Origin: Propionibacteriaceae bacterium
GTDB taxonomy: Bacteria; Actinomycetota; Actinomycetes; Propionibacteriales; Propionibacteriaceae
Direction: 5' to 3'
DNA: 10,455 nucleotides
Assembly (NCBI GenBank): GCA_020438595.1
Contig: JAGQUI010000062.1
Location: 1 to 10,455, forward strand
Shown here: in pieces, positions 1 to 5,532 of the stretch
How the letters are laid out: every line of letters starts with the position of its first letter
Position numbering within the stretch: position 1 is the first letter of the stretch
Translations under genes and position numbers: made by a program
The notes under the pieces: generated by a model
The model's database searches: none
The model's input: the letters and a program-made list of their open reading frames with translations, nothing else
What the model was told of the DNA's origin: nothing

Positions 1-146
1 TCGTCACACTCGCCGGCGAACACCAGCGGCGGACGGCGGCGCAGTTCGGCCAGCACCCGGGCGACCTCCCCCGCGTCCGGATAGGCCGGCTGCTGGGCGG
101 CGCCCATCCGGTGCAGTTCGGCCAGCGACGGGATCGGTTCCAACAC
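1..146 (-). CDS. aroG: Class II DAHP synthase (3-deoxy-7-phosphoheptulonate synthase), N-terminal part only
   Basis: This is the first 48 codons of a gene that runs off the left edge. The enzyme condenses phosphoenolpyruvate with erythrose 4-phosphate, the first step of the shikimate pathway. The visible peptide contains AAQQPAYPD, then RPPLVFAGECD. Both match the conserved N-terminus of class II (plant/mycobacterial type) DAHP synthases, where AAQQPxWPD and PPLVFAGE precede the active-site region. All catalytic residues lie outside the window. The GTG at 144-146 is chosen because a TATCCT box ends 7 bases upstream, which suggests a leaderless mRNA. That box overlaps the stop codon of the acyltransferase gene just upstream. 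Aromatic synthesis genes near this acyltransferase also fit the M. tuberculosis aroG neighbourhood. The family call rests on a short but distinctive stretch. Confidence 0.8.
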   Translation of the reverse strand, partial: MLEPIPSLAELHRMGAAQQPAYPDAGEVARVLAELRRRPPLVFAGECD

Positions 147-151
147 GGCGG

Positions 152-913
152 TCAGGATAGCCCGCCCGCGGGCAGCGCGGGCGGTTCGGCCCCGTTGCCG
201 GGACGCGGCAGCACGCGGGCGTCGGCCTCGGCCGCCGACAGCGACCCGCTCTTCACCGAGGTGCCGTACGCGTCGACGTAGGTCTGGCCGGAGAGGTCCT
301 GGATCGCGCCCATCACCTGGTCGGTGACCCAGCGCAGCCCGTTGTGGTCGTCGTGGAACGCGGCGTAGGCGGTGAAGTCGAGCGGTTCGCCGATCACGAA
401 CCGGGGCCGGCGCACCCACGGGATGCCGATCCGGTTGCGCACGGTCTGGGTGCCGATCGCCGCCACCGGGATCACCGGGACGCCGGCGGTCAGCGCCAGC
501 CGGGCCACGCCGGTGCGTCCCTTGTAGAGCCGGCCGTCCGGGGACCGGGTGCCCTCGGGGTAGATCCCGACCAGGCCGCCGTCGCGCAGCGCCTGCACGG
601 CCGGCGCGAGCCCGTCCAGGCTGGCCCGGCCGCCGGAGCGGTCCAGGGGCACCATGCCGACCGCCTTGAGGAACCAGGCGACGATCTTCGAGCCGAACCC
701 GCGCTTGCCGGCGAACAACTCGGCCTTGGCGGGGAAGATCACCGGACGCGTGATCATCGCGGGCAGGATGAACGTCTCACCGGCCGCGAGGTGGTTGCTG
801 GCGAGCAGCGCACCACCCGTTTCCGGGATGTTCTGCGCGCCCTCGACCCGCGCCTTGAACCCGAACCGGGACAGGGGACGGAACAGCCCGTTCTTGAAGA
901 CCTCGTACCACAC
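152..913 (-). CDS. PlsC-family 1-acyl-sn-glycerol-3-phosphate acyltransferase
   Basis: A 253-residue protein of the LPLAT/PlsC family, which transfers acyl chains from a thioester donor to lysophosphatidate or a related acceptor at the membrane. Motif I is NHLAAGE (H41), motif II is VPLDR (88-92), motif III is YPEGTRS (118-124), with acceptor contacts in EGTR, and motif IV is VPVIPVA (145-151). It resembles M. tuberculosis Rv2182c throughout, including MWY at the N-terminus and a DLSGQxYVDxY segment near 206-216. The catalytic motif is HX4E (H41, E46; GAG codon at 776-778) instead of the canonical HX4D, so the usual Asp of the charge relay is Glu. The last 30 or so residues are rich in Ala/Pro and probably disordered. 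The GTG start at 913 is fixed by a TAGGCT box ending 6 bases upstream. Exact substrate is unknown. Confidence 0.9.
   Translation of the reverse strand: MWYEVFKNGLFRPLSRFGFKARVEGAQNIPETGGALLASNHLAAGETFILPAMITRPVIFPAKAELFAGKRGFGSKIVAWFLKAVGMVPLDRSGGRASLDGLAPAVQALRDGGLVGIYPEGTRSPDGRLYKGRTGVARLALTAGVPVIPVAAIGTQTVRNRIGIPWVRRPRFVIGEPLDFTAYAAFHDDHNGLRWVTDQVMGAIQDLSGQTYVDAYGTSVKSGSLSAAEADARVLPRPGNGAEPPALPAGGLS
154..159 (-). promoter_or_regulatory. Leaderless -10 box for aroG
   Basis: On the minus strand TATCCT is followed by a 7-base spacer and the GTG start. This places the transcription start at or next to the first base of the start codon. The box overlaps the stop codon of the upstream acyltransferase gene (152-154). 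No convincing -35 was seen and there is no Shine-Dalgarno sequence. Confidence 0.55.
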
Positions 914-919
914 GCGAAC

Positions 920-925
920 AGCCTA
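920..925 (-). promoter_or_regulatory. Leaderless -10 box for the acyltransferase gene
   Basis: On the minus strand TAGGCT is followed by six bases (GTTCGC) and then the GTG at 911-913. There is no ribosome binding site. The box shares two base pairs with the divergent -10 box of the hydrolase gene. Confidence 0.6.
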
Positions 926-929
926 CGAT
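924..929 (+). promoter_or_regulatory. Leaderless -10 box for the alpha/beta hydrolase gene
   Basis: TACGAT is followed by six bases (GAGCGC) and then the ATG at 936. There is no Shine-Dalgarno sequence. The first two bases are also part of the oppositely oriented TAGGCT box. Confidence 0.6.
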
Positions 930-935
930 GAGCGC

Positions 936-1700
936 ATGCGTGCGACGACCGGCTCCGCCGTGGTGAACGAGTTCGCCCAGCCGTTCCACACCGAGGGCGG
1001 CCGGGTCGGGGTGCTGTTCTGCCACGGCTTCACCGGCTCGCCGTGGTCACTGCGCGAGTGGGCGAAGGTGACCGCGGACGCGGGCTACCGGGTCTCGCTG
1101 CCCCGCCTGCCCGGGCACGGCACCAGCTGGCAGGAACTGAACGTGACCGGCTGGCGCGACTGGTACGCGGCCGTCGAGCGCGAGTTCCTGGAACTGCGAG
1201 CGACCACCGACGTGGTGTTCGTGACCGGCCTGAGCATGGGCGCGGCACTGGCGCTGCGGCTCGCCGAGAAGTACCCCGACGAGATCGCCGGGCTGGCGCT
1301 GGTGAACCCCGCGGTCCTCGGCTTCCCCAAGATGCTCGCGATCCCCCTGCTGAGCACCGTGAAGGCGTCCGCGAAGTCGATCGGTTCCGACATCGCCGAC
1401 CCGGGCGTGGACGAGATCGCCTACGACCGGACGCCGCTGAAGGCCGCGCACTCGATGATGAAGATGTGGGTGGACGTCCGGGCGTGCCTCGACCTGGTCG
1501 CCTGCCCGCTGCTGGTGTTCCGCTCGGCGACGGACCACGTGGTGCCGGCCGCGTCCACGGCGTTCGTGCTCAGCCACGTCTCCAGCGACGACATCGAGGA
1601 GCGGATCCTCGAGCGCAGCTACCACGTGGCCACCATGGACTACGACAAGGAGCGGATCTTCCGCGAGTCCCTGGAGTTCTTCGCCCGCCACTCCGGCTGA
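936..1700 (+). CDS. Alpha/beta hydrolase, carboxylesterase Est30-like
   Basis: A 254-residue serine hydrolase of the alpha/beta fold. HGFTGS (30-35) forms the oxyanion-hole region, GLSMG (98-102) is the nucleophile elbow with Ser100, and Asp200 (SATDHVV) and His230 (SYHVATMD) complete the triad. The overall pattern, HGFTGSP followed by LPGHG and a short cap, matches Est30-type carboxylesterases and monoacylglycerol-lipase-like enzymes. No signal peptide is seen, so it is probably cytoplasmic and acts on short or medium acyl esters. The reading frame stays open upstream to 654, but that extension runs through the acyltransferase on the other strand. The ATG at 936, with TACGAT ending 6 bases before it, is preferred. 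Pairing with a divergent acyltransferase suggests a link to acyl lipid metabolism, which is inference only. Confidence 0.88.
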   Translation: MRATTGSAVVNEFAQPFHTEGGRVGVLFCHGFTGSPWSLREWAKVTADAGYRVSLPRLPGHGTSWQELNVTGWRDWYAAVEREFLELRATTDVVFVTGLSMGAALALRLAEKYPDEIAGLALVNPAVLGFPKMLAIPLLSTVKASAKSIGSDIADPGVDEIAYDRTPLKAAHSMMKMWVDVRACLDLVACPLLVFRSATDHVVPAASTAFVLSHVSSDDIEERILERSYHVATMDYDKERIFRESLEFFARHSG

Positions 1701-1715
1701 GCGTCGCTCAGCCGG
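1693..1715. terminator. Palindrome spanning both stop codons of convergent genes
   Basis: CCGGCTGAGCG (1693-1703) and CGCTCAGCCGG (1705-1715) are perfect reverse complements around a single T. As RNA this would fold as a 10-bp stem with a three-base loop, in either direction. The stop codon of the hydrolase (1698-1700) and that of the lipoprotein gene (1708-1710) both lie inside the arms. There is no T-tract, so this is a candidate bidirectional terminator of the GC-hairpin kind. Confidence 0.55.
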
Positions 1716-2793
1716 CCCGGCGGGCCAGCTCCGCGACGTACCAGCCGGTAACCTCGCGCAACTCCTGCGCGGTGACCGAGGACGCGTCGTGGACCGCCCG
1801 GTCGAGCAGGTCGCCGGCCCGGGACCCGAGGTGGGCCCGCACCTGGTCCACGGCGAGCTGGGCCAGGGCGTAGTCGGTGAGGGTCTCGGGGCGCTCCGGC
1901 AGCGCGTCGGGGACGCCGTTCGTGGCGAGGTACTCGGCGACCAGCTTCCGGTTGCGGGACGCGGTCGCCGCGTCCGCCCGGGCCGTGACCGATTCGGCCA
2001 GTCCCTCCACGGCCCAGGCGAGGGATTCCCCTGCAGCCACGCACGCCGAGTCCGTGGCGACGTGGACGGCCTCGTGGACCAGGGTGCTGTCCAGCCACCC
2101 GGCGTCCAGCCCGAGCGCTTCGGGACTGACCACGATCCGGGGCGTACCGCCCTCGCAGATCGTGATGGCCGAGGCGCTGGACGCCTCTGACCCGGTGACG
2201 ACCAGGAAGTCGGCGTCGCTGCCCGGCACCTCCACCACGAGCCCGCCGGCCCAGTCGTCGGCGCCGGGCACTCCGACGTGGTCGACGCGGGCCGCGGCGT
2301 GGTCCAGCCGGGTCGCCCACGTGGAGCGCGCCGCTTCGTCGAGGTCCGCCGAGAGCAGTGTCCCGGACGACGCGGGGGTGACTGTGGTGGGATCGAGGGC
2401 CCACAGCGGCGTGCCCGGCGTCCGCGCAACCCCGGAGATCACGGGGTCGTCGTCGCCCGACGCCTGGTAGGTGATGGCCTGCGTCGCGGCCCGGCGATCG
2501 CCGGGGAACGTCGTGGTGACCGTGAACTGCGAGGCCCCGGTCTGGGCCAGTTCGCCGTCGCCCGCCGCCAGTGCCGCGTACCAGGACGTCCCGCGGGACT
2601 GGCCCTCCGCGTCGTCGGGGAAGAACGCGAGGAAGGCCTCCAGCAAGTGCCCGGAGAGCGCCGCGTCGACGCGGGCACCGAGTGGTTCGGTGGGAGTGGT
2701 GGTCGCACCGGGCGAAGTGCAGCCCGCGAGCAGGACTGCGGACAGCAGGAGGGCTGCGGCCCTCAGCCGACGATCCGGCGGGCGCCGGCCCAC
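1708..2793 (-). CDS. Lipoprotein with gluzincin-type metallopeptidase signature
   Basis: A 361-residue predicted lipoprotein. The signal peptide has an Arg-rich start, a hydrophobic core and a lipobox LLAGC with Cys25. A Ser/Thr/Pro linker follows. In the C-terminal half LVHEAVHVAT carries HEXXH (H240, E241, H244), and WAVEGLAE supplies a Glu at 263, 18 residues after H244. This HEXXH...WxxEGxAE arrangement is the zinc site of gluzincin (peptidase MA-like) metallopeptidases. Cys213 and Cys251 could form a disulfide across this domain. The N-terminal domain (about 40-200) is not recognised. The GTG at 2793 lies inside the 3' end of the NlpC/P60 gene, a 31-bp overlap, so the two are probably co-transcribed and coupled. 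An internal CTG beside the upstream stop codon is a less likely start. Peptidase activity is inferred from the motif, and the substrate is unknown. Confidence 0.8.
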   Translation of the reverse strand: MGRRPPDRRLRAAALLLSAVLLAGCTSPGATTTPTEPLGARVDAALSGHLLEAFLAFFPDDAEGQSRGTSWYAALAAGDGELAQTGASQFTVTTTFPGDRRAATQAITYQASGDDDPVISGVARTPGTPLWALDPTTVTPASSGTLLSADLDEAARSTWATRLDHAAARVDHVGVPGADDWAGGLVVEVPGSDADFLVVTGSEASSASAITICEGGTPRIVVSPEALGLDAGWLDSTLVHEAVHVATDSACVAAGESLAWAVEGLAESVTARADAATASRNRKLVAEYLATNGVPDALPERPETLTDYALAQLAVDQVRAHLGSRAGDLLDRAVHDASSVTAQELREVTGWYVAELARRAG

Positions 2794-3821
2794 GGCGCGG
2801 GGTAGGACGCCAGGCTCTGGATCACCAGGTCAGCGCTGGGGTTGCGGGCGTGCACGATCTTGCCGTTGCCGATGTACATGCCGACGTGGTGGATCGGGTG
2901 GTACCAGAAGATCAGGTCACCGGGCTTCAGCTCGCTGCGCGACACCGGACGGCCGAGCCGGGACTGCGCCGTCGAGGAGTGCGGCAGGCTGATCCCGACC
3001 GAGCGGTAGGCGGCGAGCATCAGGCCGGAGCAGTCGAAGCCGTTCGGGCCGGAGGCGCCCCACACGTACTGGCCGTGCGGCACCTTGGACACGGCGTACT
3101 TGATCGCGCCGAGCACCTTGGCGTTCGCGGTGACGCCGTCGAGGTCGTTCAGGCTCCAGCCGGTGCTGCCGCCCTGGGCCTGGTTGAGCTCCTCCTGCTG
3201 CTGCGCGGTGAGCTGCAGGATCAGGGCCTGGGTCTGGTCGACCTTGTCCTGGAGTTCCTTCTTCGTCGCAGCGAGCGCCTGCTCCTGGTCGGCCAGCGCG
3301 GCGGACTCGGCGCTCTGGCTGCGCTGCATGTCGGTCAGGTTGGCCTGCTCGGCCTGGTGCTCGGCGAGGACCGCGTTCATGTCCTGGTCGACCTTGTCCG
3401 CGGTGGACAGCCGGTCGAGCATCGTGTTCGGGTCGCCGCTGGTGAAGATCTGTACGGTCGGGTCGACCTCGCGGTTGCGGAACTGGATCAGCGCGATCGC
3501 ACGCACCTGGTCGCCGAGCTCGTCGACCTTGGCCTGCTGGGTGGCGATGTCTGCCTCGAGCACCCTCAGCCGCTGCTTGCTCTCGTCGAGCAGTTGCGCG
3601 GCCTGGTCGTACTGCTCCCCGAGTTCGCTCGCCTGCTCCTCCAGCGCCTGCACCTTCTCCTTGGCGTCGGCCAGCTTGGCTGCGGTGGTCGAGGTGGGCG
3701 ACGGGGACGGGGTCGGCGACGGCGGGGTCGCCTCGGCGGGGGTGGCGATCTGGCCGCCGAAGAGGATCAGGGTGGCCGTCACCACGGCGATCGCGTTGCG
3801 CGCGCCCTGCCGTGCCCCCAT
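2763..3821 (-). CDS. Secreted NlpC/P60 peptidoglycan endopeptidase with coiled-coil N-terminal domain
   Basis: A 352-residue exported cell-wall hydrolase resembling M. tuberculosis Rv2190c and the RipA group. These enzymes cleave the D-Glu to meso-DAP bond of peptidoglycan stem peptides. A signal or anchor segment covers 10-30, followed by a Pro/Ser/Thr linker (32-45). Residues 46-215 are rich in Gln/Glu/Ala/Leu heptads and form a long two-part coiled coil of the type used for autoinhibition or FtsX-like docking. The NlpC/P60 domain spans about 233-352: Cys264 in FDCSGL, His312 in HHVGMYIG, and His324 in IVHAR as the third polar residue. The ATG is supported by GGGAGG seven bases upstream and by a good sigma-A-like promoter. 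It leads a two-gene unit with the overlapping metallopeptidase lipoprotein. Confidence 0.93.
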   Translation of the reverse strand: MGARQGARNAIAVVTATLILFGGQIATPAEATPPSPTPSPSPTSTTAAKLADAKEKVQALEEQASELGEQYDQAAQLLDESKQRLRVLEADIATQQAKVDELGDQVRAIALIQFRNREVDPTVQIFTSGDPNTMLDRLSTADKVDQDMNAVLAEHQAEQANLTDMQRSQSAESAALADQEQALAATKKELQDKVDQTQALILQLTAQQQEELNQAQGGSTGWSLNDLDGVTANAKVLGAIKYAVSKVPHGQYVWGASGPNGFDCSGLMLAAYRSVGISLPHSSTAQSRLGRPVSRSELKPGDLIFWYHPIHHVGMYIGNGKIVHARNPSADLVIQSLASYPAPWAGARRIVG

Positions 3822-3854
3822 GTGTCACCCTCCCGCTGAAACAAAACTGAGAAA

Positions 3855-3883
3855 ATCCTAAGGGAGGGGGCTCAGGAAGGCAA
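3855..3883 (-). promoter_or_regulatory. Sigma-A-like promoter of the NlpC/P60 gene
   Basis: On the minus strand TTGCCT (3878-3883), a 17-bp spacer and TAGGAT (3855-3860) form a well-spaced promoter. Transcription from about 3848 would give a leader of roughly 27 bases containing the Shine-Dalgarno GGGAGG. It is the only promoter in the window with a recognisable -35, and the gene has a leader, unlike most of its neighbours. Confidence 0.6.
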
Positions 3884-3914
3884 CTCGTGTCCACCAAATG
3901 GGTGACTGATCCTT

Positions 3915-3960
3915 CCGGGGCCGCGGCTCCCCCGCAGGGCGACCACTGTAGGAGCCCCGG
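3915..3960. terminator. GC-rich hairpin between the four-cysteine gene and the NlpC/P60 gene
   Basis: CCGGGG (3915-3920) pairs with CCCCGG (3955-3960), and CTCC (3927-3930) with GGAG (3951-3954), leaving a six-base bulge and a 20-base loop. On the minus strand it lies 40 bases after the stop codon of the small gene and about 30 bases before the next promoter, which suits a factor-independent stop. There is no T-tract. The rest of 3884-3999 shows nothing else recognisable. Confidence 0.3.
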
Positions 3961-3999
3961 ACAAGTCGCACCGACCCGGCCCGTGAGGTCGGAGGTCGA

Positions 4000-4221
4000 T
4001 CAGCCGGTGCCTGATACCTCCCTCCCCGAGTGGGACTCCGCGCGCACCAGGCGCAGCGGGGGCAGCAGGCCGGAATCCGCCATCGCGCGCAGTGCGGCCT
4101 GCTCGTCGTCGTCGAGCACCAACGCGTCCGGCACCGGCCCCAGCAGCACCGACACCACACAGTCGGCGCAGGCCGGGCCGCGCGCCCGGCAGGTGCCGCA
4201 ATCGACATGTAGTACGTCCAT
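4000..4221 (-). CDS. Small four-cysteine protein, conserved actinobacterial hypothetical
   Basis: A 73-residue protein whose first 21 residues carry DCGTCRARGPACADCV, a C-x2-C-x6-C-x2-C pattern (Cys8, 11, 18, 21). Such spacing is typical of zinc ribbons or knuckles, though metal binding is not shown. Next come a short hydrophobic stretch (VVSVLLG), an acidic segment (LDDDEQAAL) and a conserved-looking DSGLLPPLRLV. The compact form, with MDVLHVDCGTC at the very start, matches what I recall of a widespread unnamed actinobacterial family. The ATG at 4221 is preferred over the ATG at 4227 and the longer open frame to 4410, because CACGAT ends six bases before it and the extension is a low-complexity shadow of the divergent lipoprotein. 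Function is unknown. Confidence 0.75.
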   Translation of the reverse strand: MDVLHVDCGTCRARGPACADCVVSVLLGPVPDALVLDDDEQAALRAMADSGLLPPLRLVRAESHSGREVSGTG

Positions 4222-4227
4222 GCCCAT

Positions 4228-4233
4228 ATCGTG
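4228..4233 (-). promoter_or_regulatory. Possible leaderless -10 box for the four-cysteine gene
   Basis: CACGAT on the minus strand ends six bases before the ATG at 4219-4221. It keeps the key A at position 2 and T at position 6 of the -10 motif but has C at position 1. If used, the other ATG (4225-4227) would lie upstream of the transcript, which decides the start. Confidence 0.35.
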
Positions 4234-4274
4234 ACGCCCGCCTCTGACAGTTCCCGGCCCGGACCGCTCTCGCC

Positions 4275-4280
4275 TAGCCT
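4275..4280 (+). promoter_or_regulatory. Leaderless -10 box for the plus-strand lipoprotein gene
   Basis: TAGCCT is followed by six bases (TGGCGG) and the GTG at 4287. No separate ribosome binding site is present at proper distance. The box lies within the 65-bp divergent intergenic space. Confidence 0.55.
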
Positions 4281-4286
4281 TGGCGG

Positions 4287-5420
4287 GTGTTCCGGCGGAT
4301 CCTGGCCCCCGTTGCGGCCCTGGTGCTGCTGGCCGGCTGCACTGCCGCGGCGCCGCAGCCCGAGCCCGCCTGGCAGCAGGTGGACCTGCCCACCGGGGTA
4401 CGTCCGGCATCGCTGGCGGCGACGGGGACGGAGCTGCTGGTCGGCGGAGTGACCCCTACGGAGCCCGGGCCCCGGCTGCTCCGGGTGCAGGCGGGTGCGG
4501 TGACCGGCGAGGTGGAGCCGGTCACATCGGACCCCTACGCGCAGGTGGCCGACCTGGTCGACGTGACCGCAGCGGGCGACGACGTGTACGCGATCGGGAG
4601 GGCGATCGGCGGGGCCCACGCGAACCCGCGGCTGAGCGTCTGGGACGGATCGCTGGCCTCGGACCGGCTGGTCAGCCGCCCTCAGGAATTCTTCACTTTC
4701 GGCGGTCACGACGCCGGCCCGCTGCTCGGCACCGTGGTCGTGGACGGCGAGCCGGTCATCGTCGGCAGCCGCACCACCGCCACGGGGTCGCGCGGAGTGC
4801 TCTGGACGCGGACGGGCACCACCTGGACGCAGCAGGACCGCGACGTGGCGGCCCTCGCGTCCTCGCCCGACCGGGAACTCGGCTTCAGCGGGGTGGACAC
4901 GCTCGGACCACTCGTGGTCATCGCGGGCGACGAACTCGGCCTGGCCGGCGGGCTGACGCAGTCCCCGACCGCCTTCGCCGGCACGGTGACCGGCGAGTGG
5001 CAGTCGGTGCACCTGCCCGTCCCCGACCTGCCCGCGGTCGGCGGCCAGCTGTCGAGGGCGACCGGCGTGGCCTGTCCCGCCACCGGGGAGACCTGCTGGT
5101 TCACCGGCTGGGCGCGCGGGCACGCGCTGGCCTGGCCGGTCACCATCGCCGCGGACGGCACGCTGGCGGCGGGCACGCCGGCCGCTCTGCCCGGCGATCC
5201 GCCGTCCGACACCGACGCGAGCGCACGCGTGACCCTCGCGGACGGGCACCCGGCCGTCCTCACCAACGCCGCGAGCCCCACCCTGCAGTACGGCTGCCCG
5301 GACGGCTGGCGCACCCTTCCCGCCCCGCCGGGCGTCGCGGTCGCGCTCACCGCCGCGGGGGACGCCCTCTACGCCGTCGCGGGGGATGCCCTGTGGCGGC
5401 TGCCCACCCCGTCCTGCTGA
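4287..5420 (+). CDS. Predicted lipoprotein, possibly beta-propeller, unknown function
   Basis: A 377-residue protein with a clear lipoprotein signal: MFRRIL, a hydrophobic core and lipobox LLAGC with Cys18, then an Ala/Pro-rich linker. The mature part is built of short strands with recurring patterns, such as an x-x-G-D/T-x-L/V-Y/L-x-V/I-G turn (GTELLVGG, GDDVYAIGR, GDALYAVAGDALW) and Trp-containing strands. This suggests a beta-propeller or similar all-beta repeat fold. Four further cysteines (263, 270, 337, 377) may form two disulfides outside the membrane. No catalytic motif was recognised. The GTG start is set by TAGCCT six bases upstream. It diverges from the four-cysteine gene and is followed by a long hairpin. 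Confidence 0.8.
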   Translation: MFRRILAPVAALVLLAGCTAAAPQPEPAWQQVDLPTGVRPASLAATGTELLVGGVTPTEPGPRLLRVQAGAVTGEVEPVTSDPYAQVADLVDVTAAGDDVYAIGRAIGGAHANPRLSVWDGSLASDRLVSRPQEFFTFGGHDAGPLLGTVVVDGEPVIVGSRTTATGSRGVLWTRTGTTWTQQDRDVAALASSPDRELGFSGVDTLGPLVVIAGDELGLAGGLTQSPTAFAGTVTGEWQSVHLPVPDLPAVGGQLSRATGVACPATGETCWFTGWARGHALAWPVTIAADGTLAAGTPAALPGDPPSDTDASARVTLADGHPAVLTNAASPTLQYGCPDGWRTLPAPPGVAVALTAAGDALYAVAGDALWRLPTPSC

Positions 5421-5424
5421 CCCC

Positions 5425-5488
5425 CTCTGCCGAGTTGTCAGAGTTTCCGCGCGCCATGGCGACCTGAGGTTCTGACAACTCGGCGGGG
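5425..5488. repeat. 64-base imperfect hairpin with CCGAGTTG/CAACTCGG foot
   Basis: GCCGAGTTGTCAGA (5429-5442) and TCTGACAACTCGGC (5471-5484) are perfect reverse complements over 14 bp. Pairing continues with G-U pairs outward to 5425/5488 and inward. The centre is a second palindrome, CGCCATGGCG (5452-5461). It sits just after the lipoprotein stop codon, so it can act as a terminator, and before the promoter of the exonuclease gene. Its foot is shared with the hairpin at 10333-10408. Confidence 0.7.
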
Positions 5489-5519
5489 TGGAGTCGCGAG
5501 GAATGTCAGAGGGCCGGTC

Positions 5520-5525
5520 TAGCGT
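5520..5525 (+). promoter_or_regulatory. Leaderless -10 box for the exonuclease/UvrC-like gene
   Basis: TAGCGT ends seven bases before the GTG at 5533. This choice of start removes 15 codons of an open extension that would run into the hairpin at 5425-5488. Confidence 0.5.
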
Positions 5526-5532
5526 CCGGGGT

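Noticed and set aside
654..935. Upstream extension of the alpha/beta hydrolase
   Set aside because: The extra 94 codons are antisense to the acyltransferase and resemble no hydrolase N-terminus. The ATG at 936 with TACGAT six bases before it is a better start.
1047..2429. 460-codon minus-strand frame across the hydrolase and the metallopeptidase gene
   Set aside because: It reads through the opposite strand of the hydrolase and out of frame in the lipoprotein gene. Its composition is Arg/Pro/Ser-rich with no domain, as expected from codon bias.
2571..3839. 422-codon plus-strand frame opposite the NlpC/P60 gene
   Set aside because: It is a mirror of the coiled-coil coding sequence, with Leu/Val/Gly repeats arising from reversed Gln/Ala/Glu codons. 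No start signal or family features were seen.
3822..3999. c-di-AMP (ydaO-type) riboswitch upstream of the NlpC/P60 gene
   Set aside because: This class often precedes cell-wall hydrolase genes in actinobacteria, so I looked for it. The conserved segments were not found, and the promoter lies only about 30 bases from the start codon, leaving no room.
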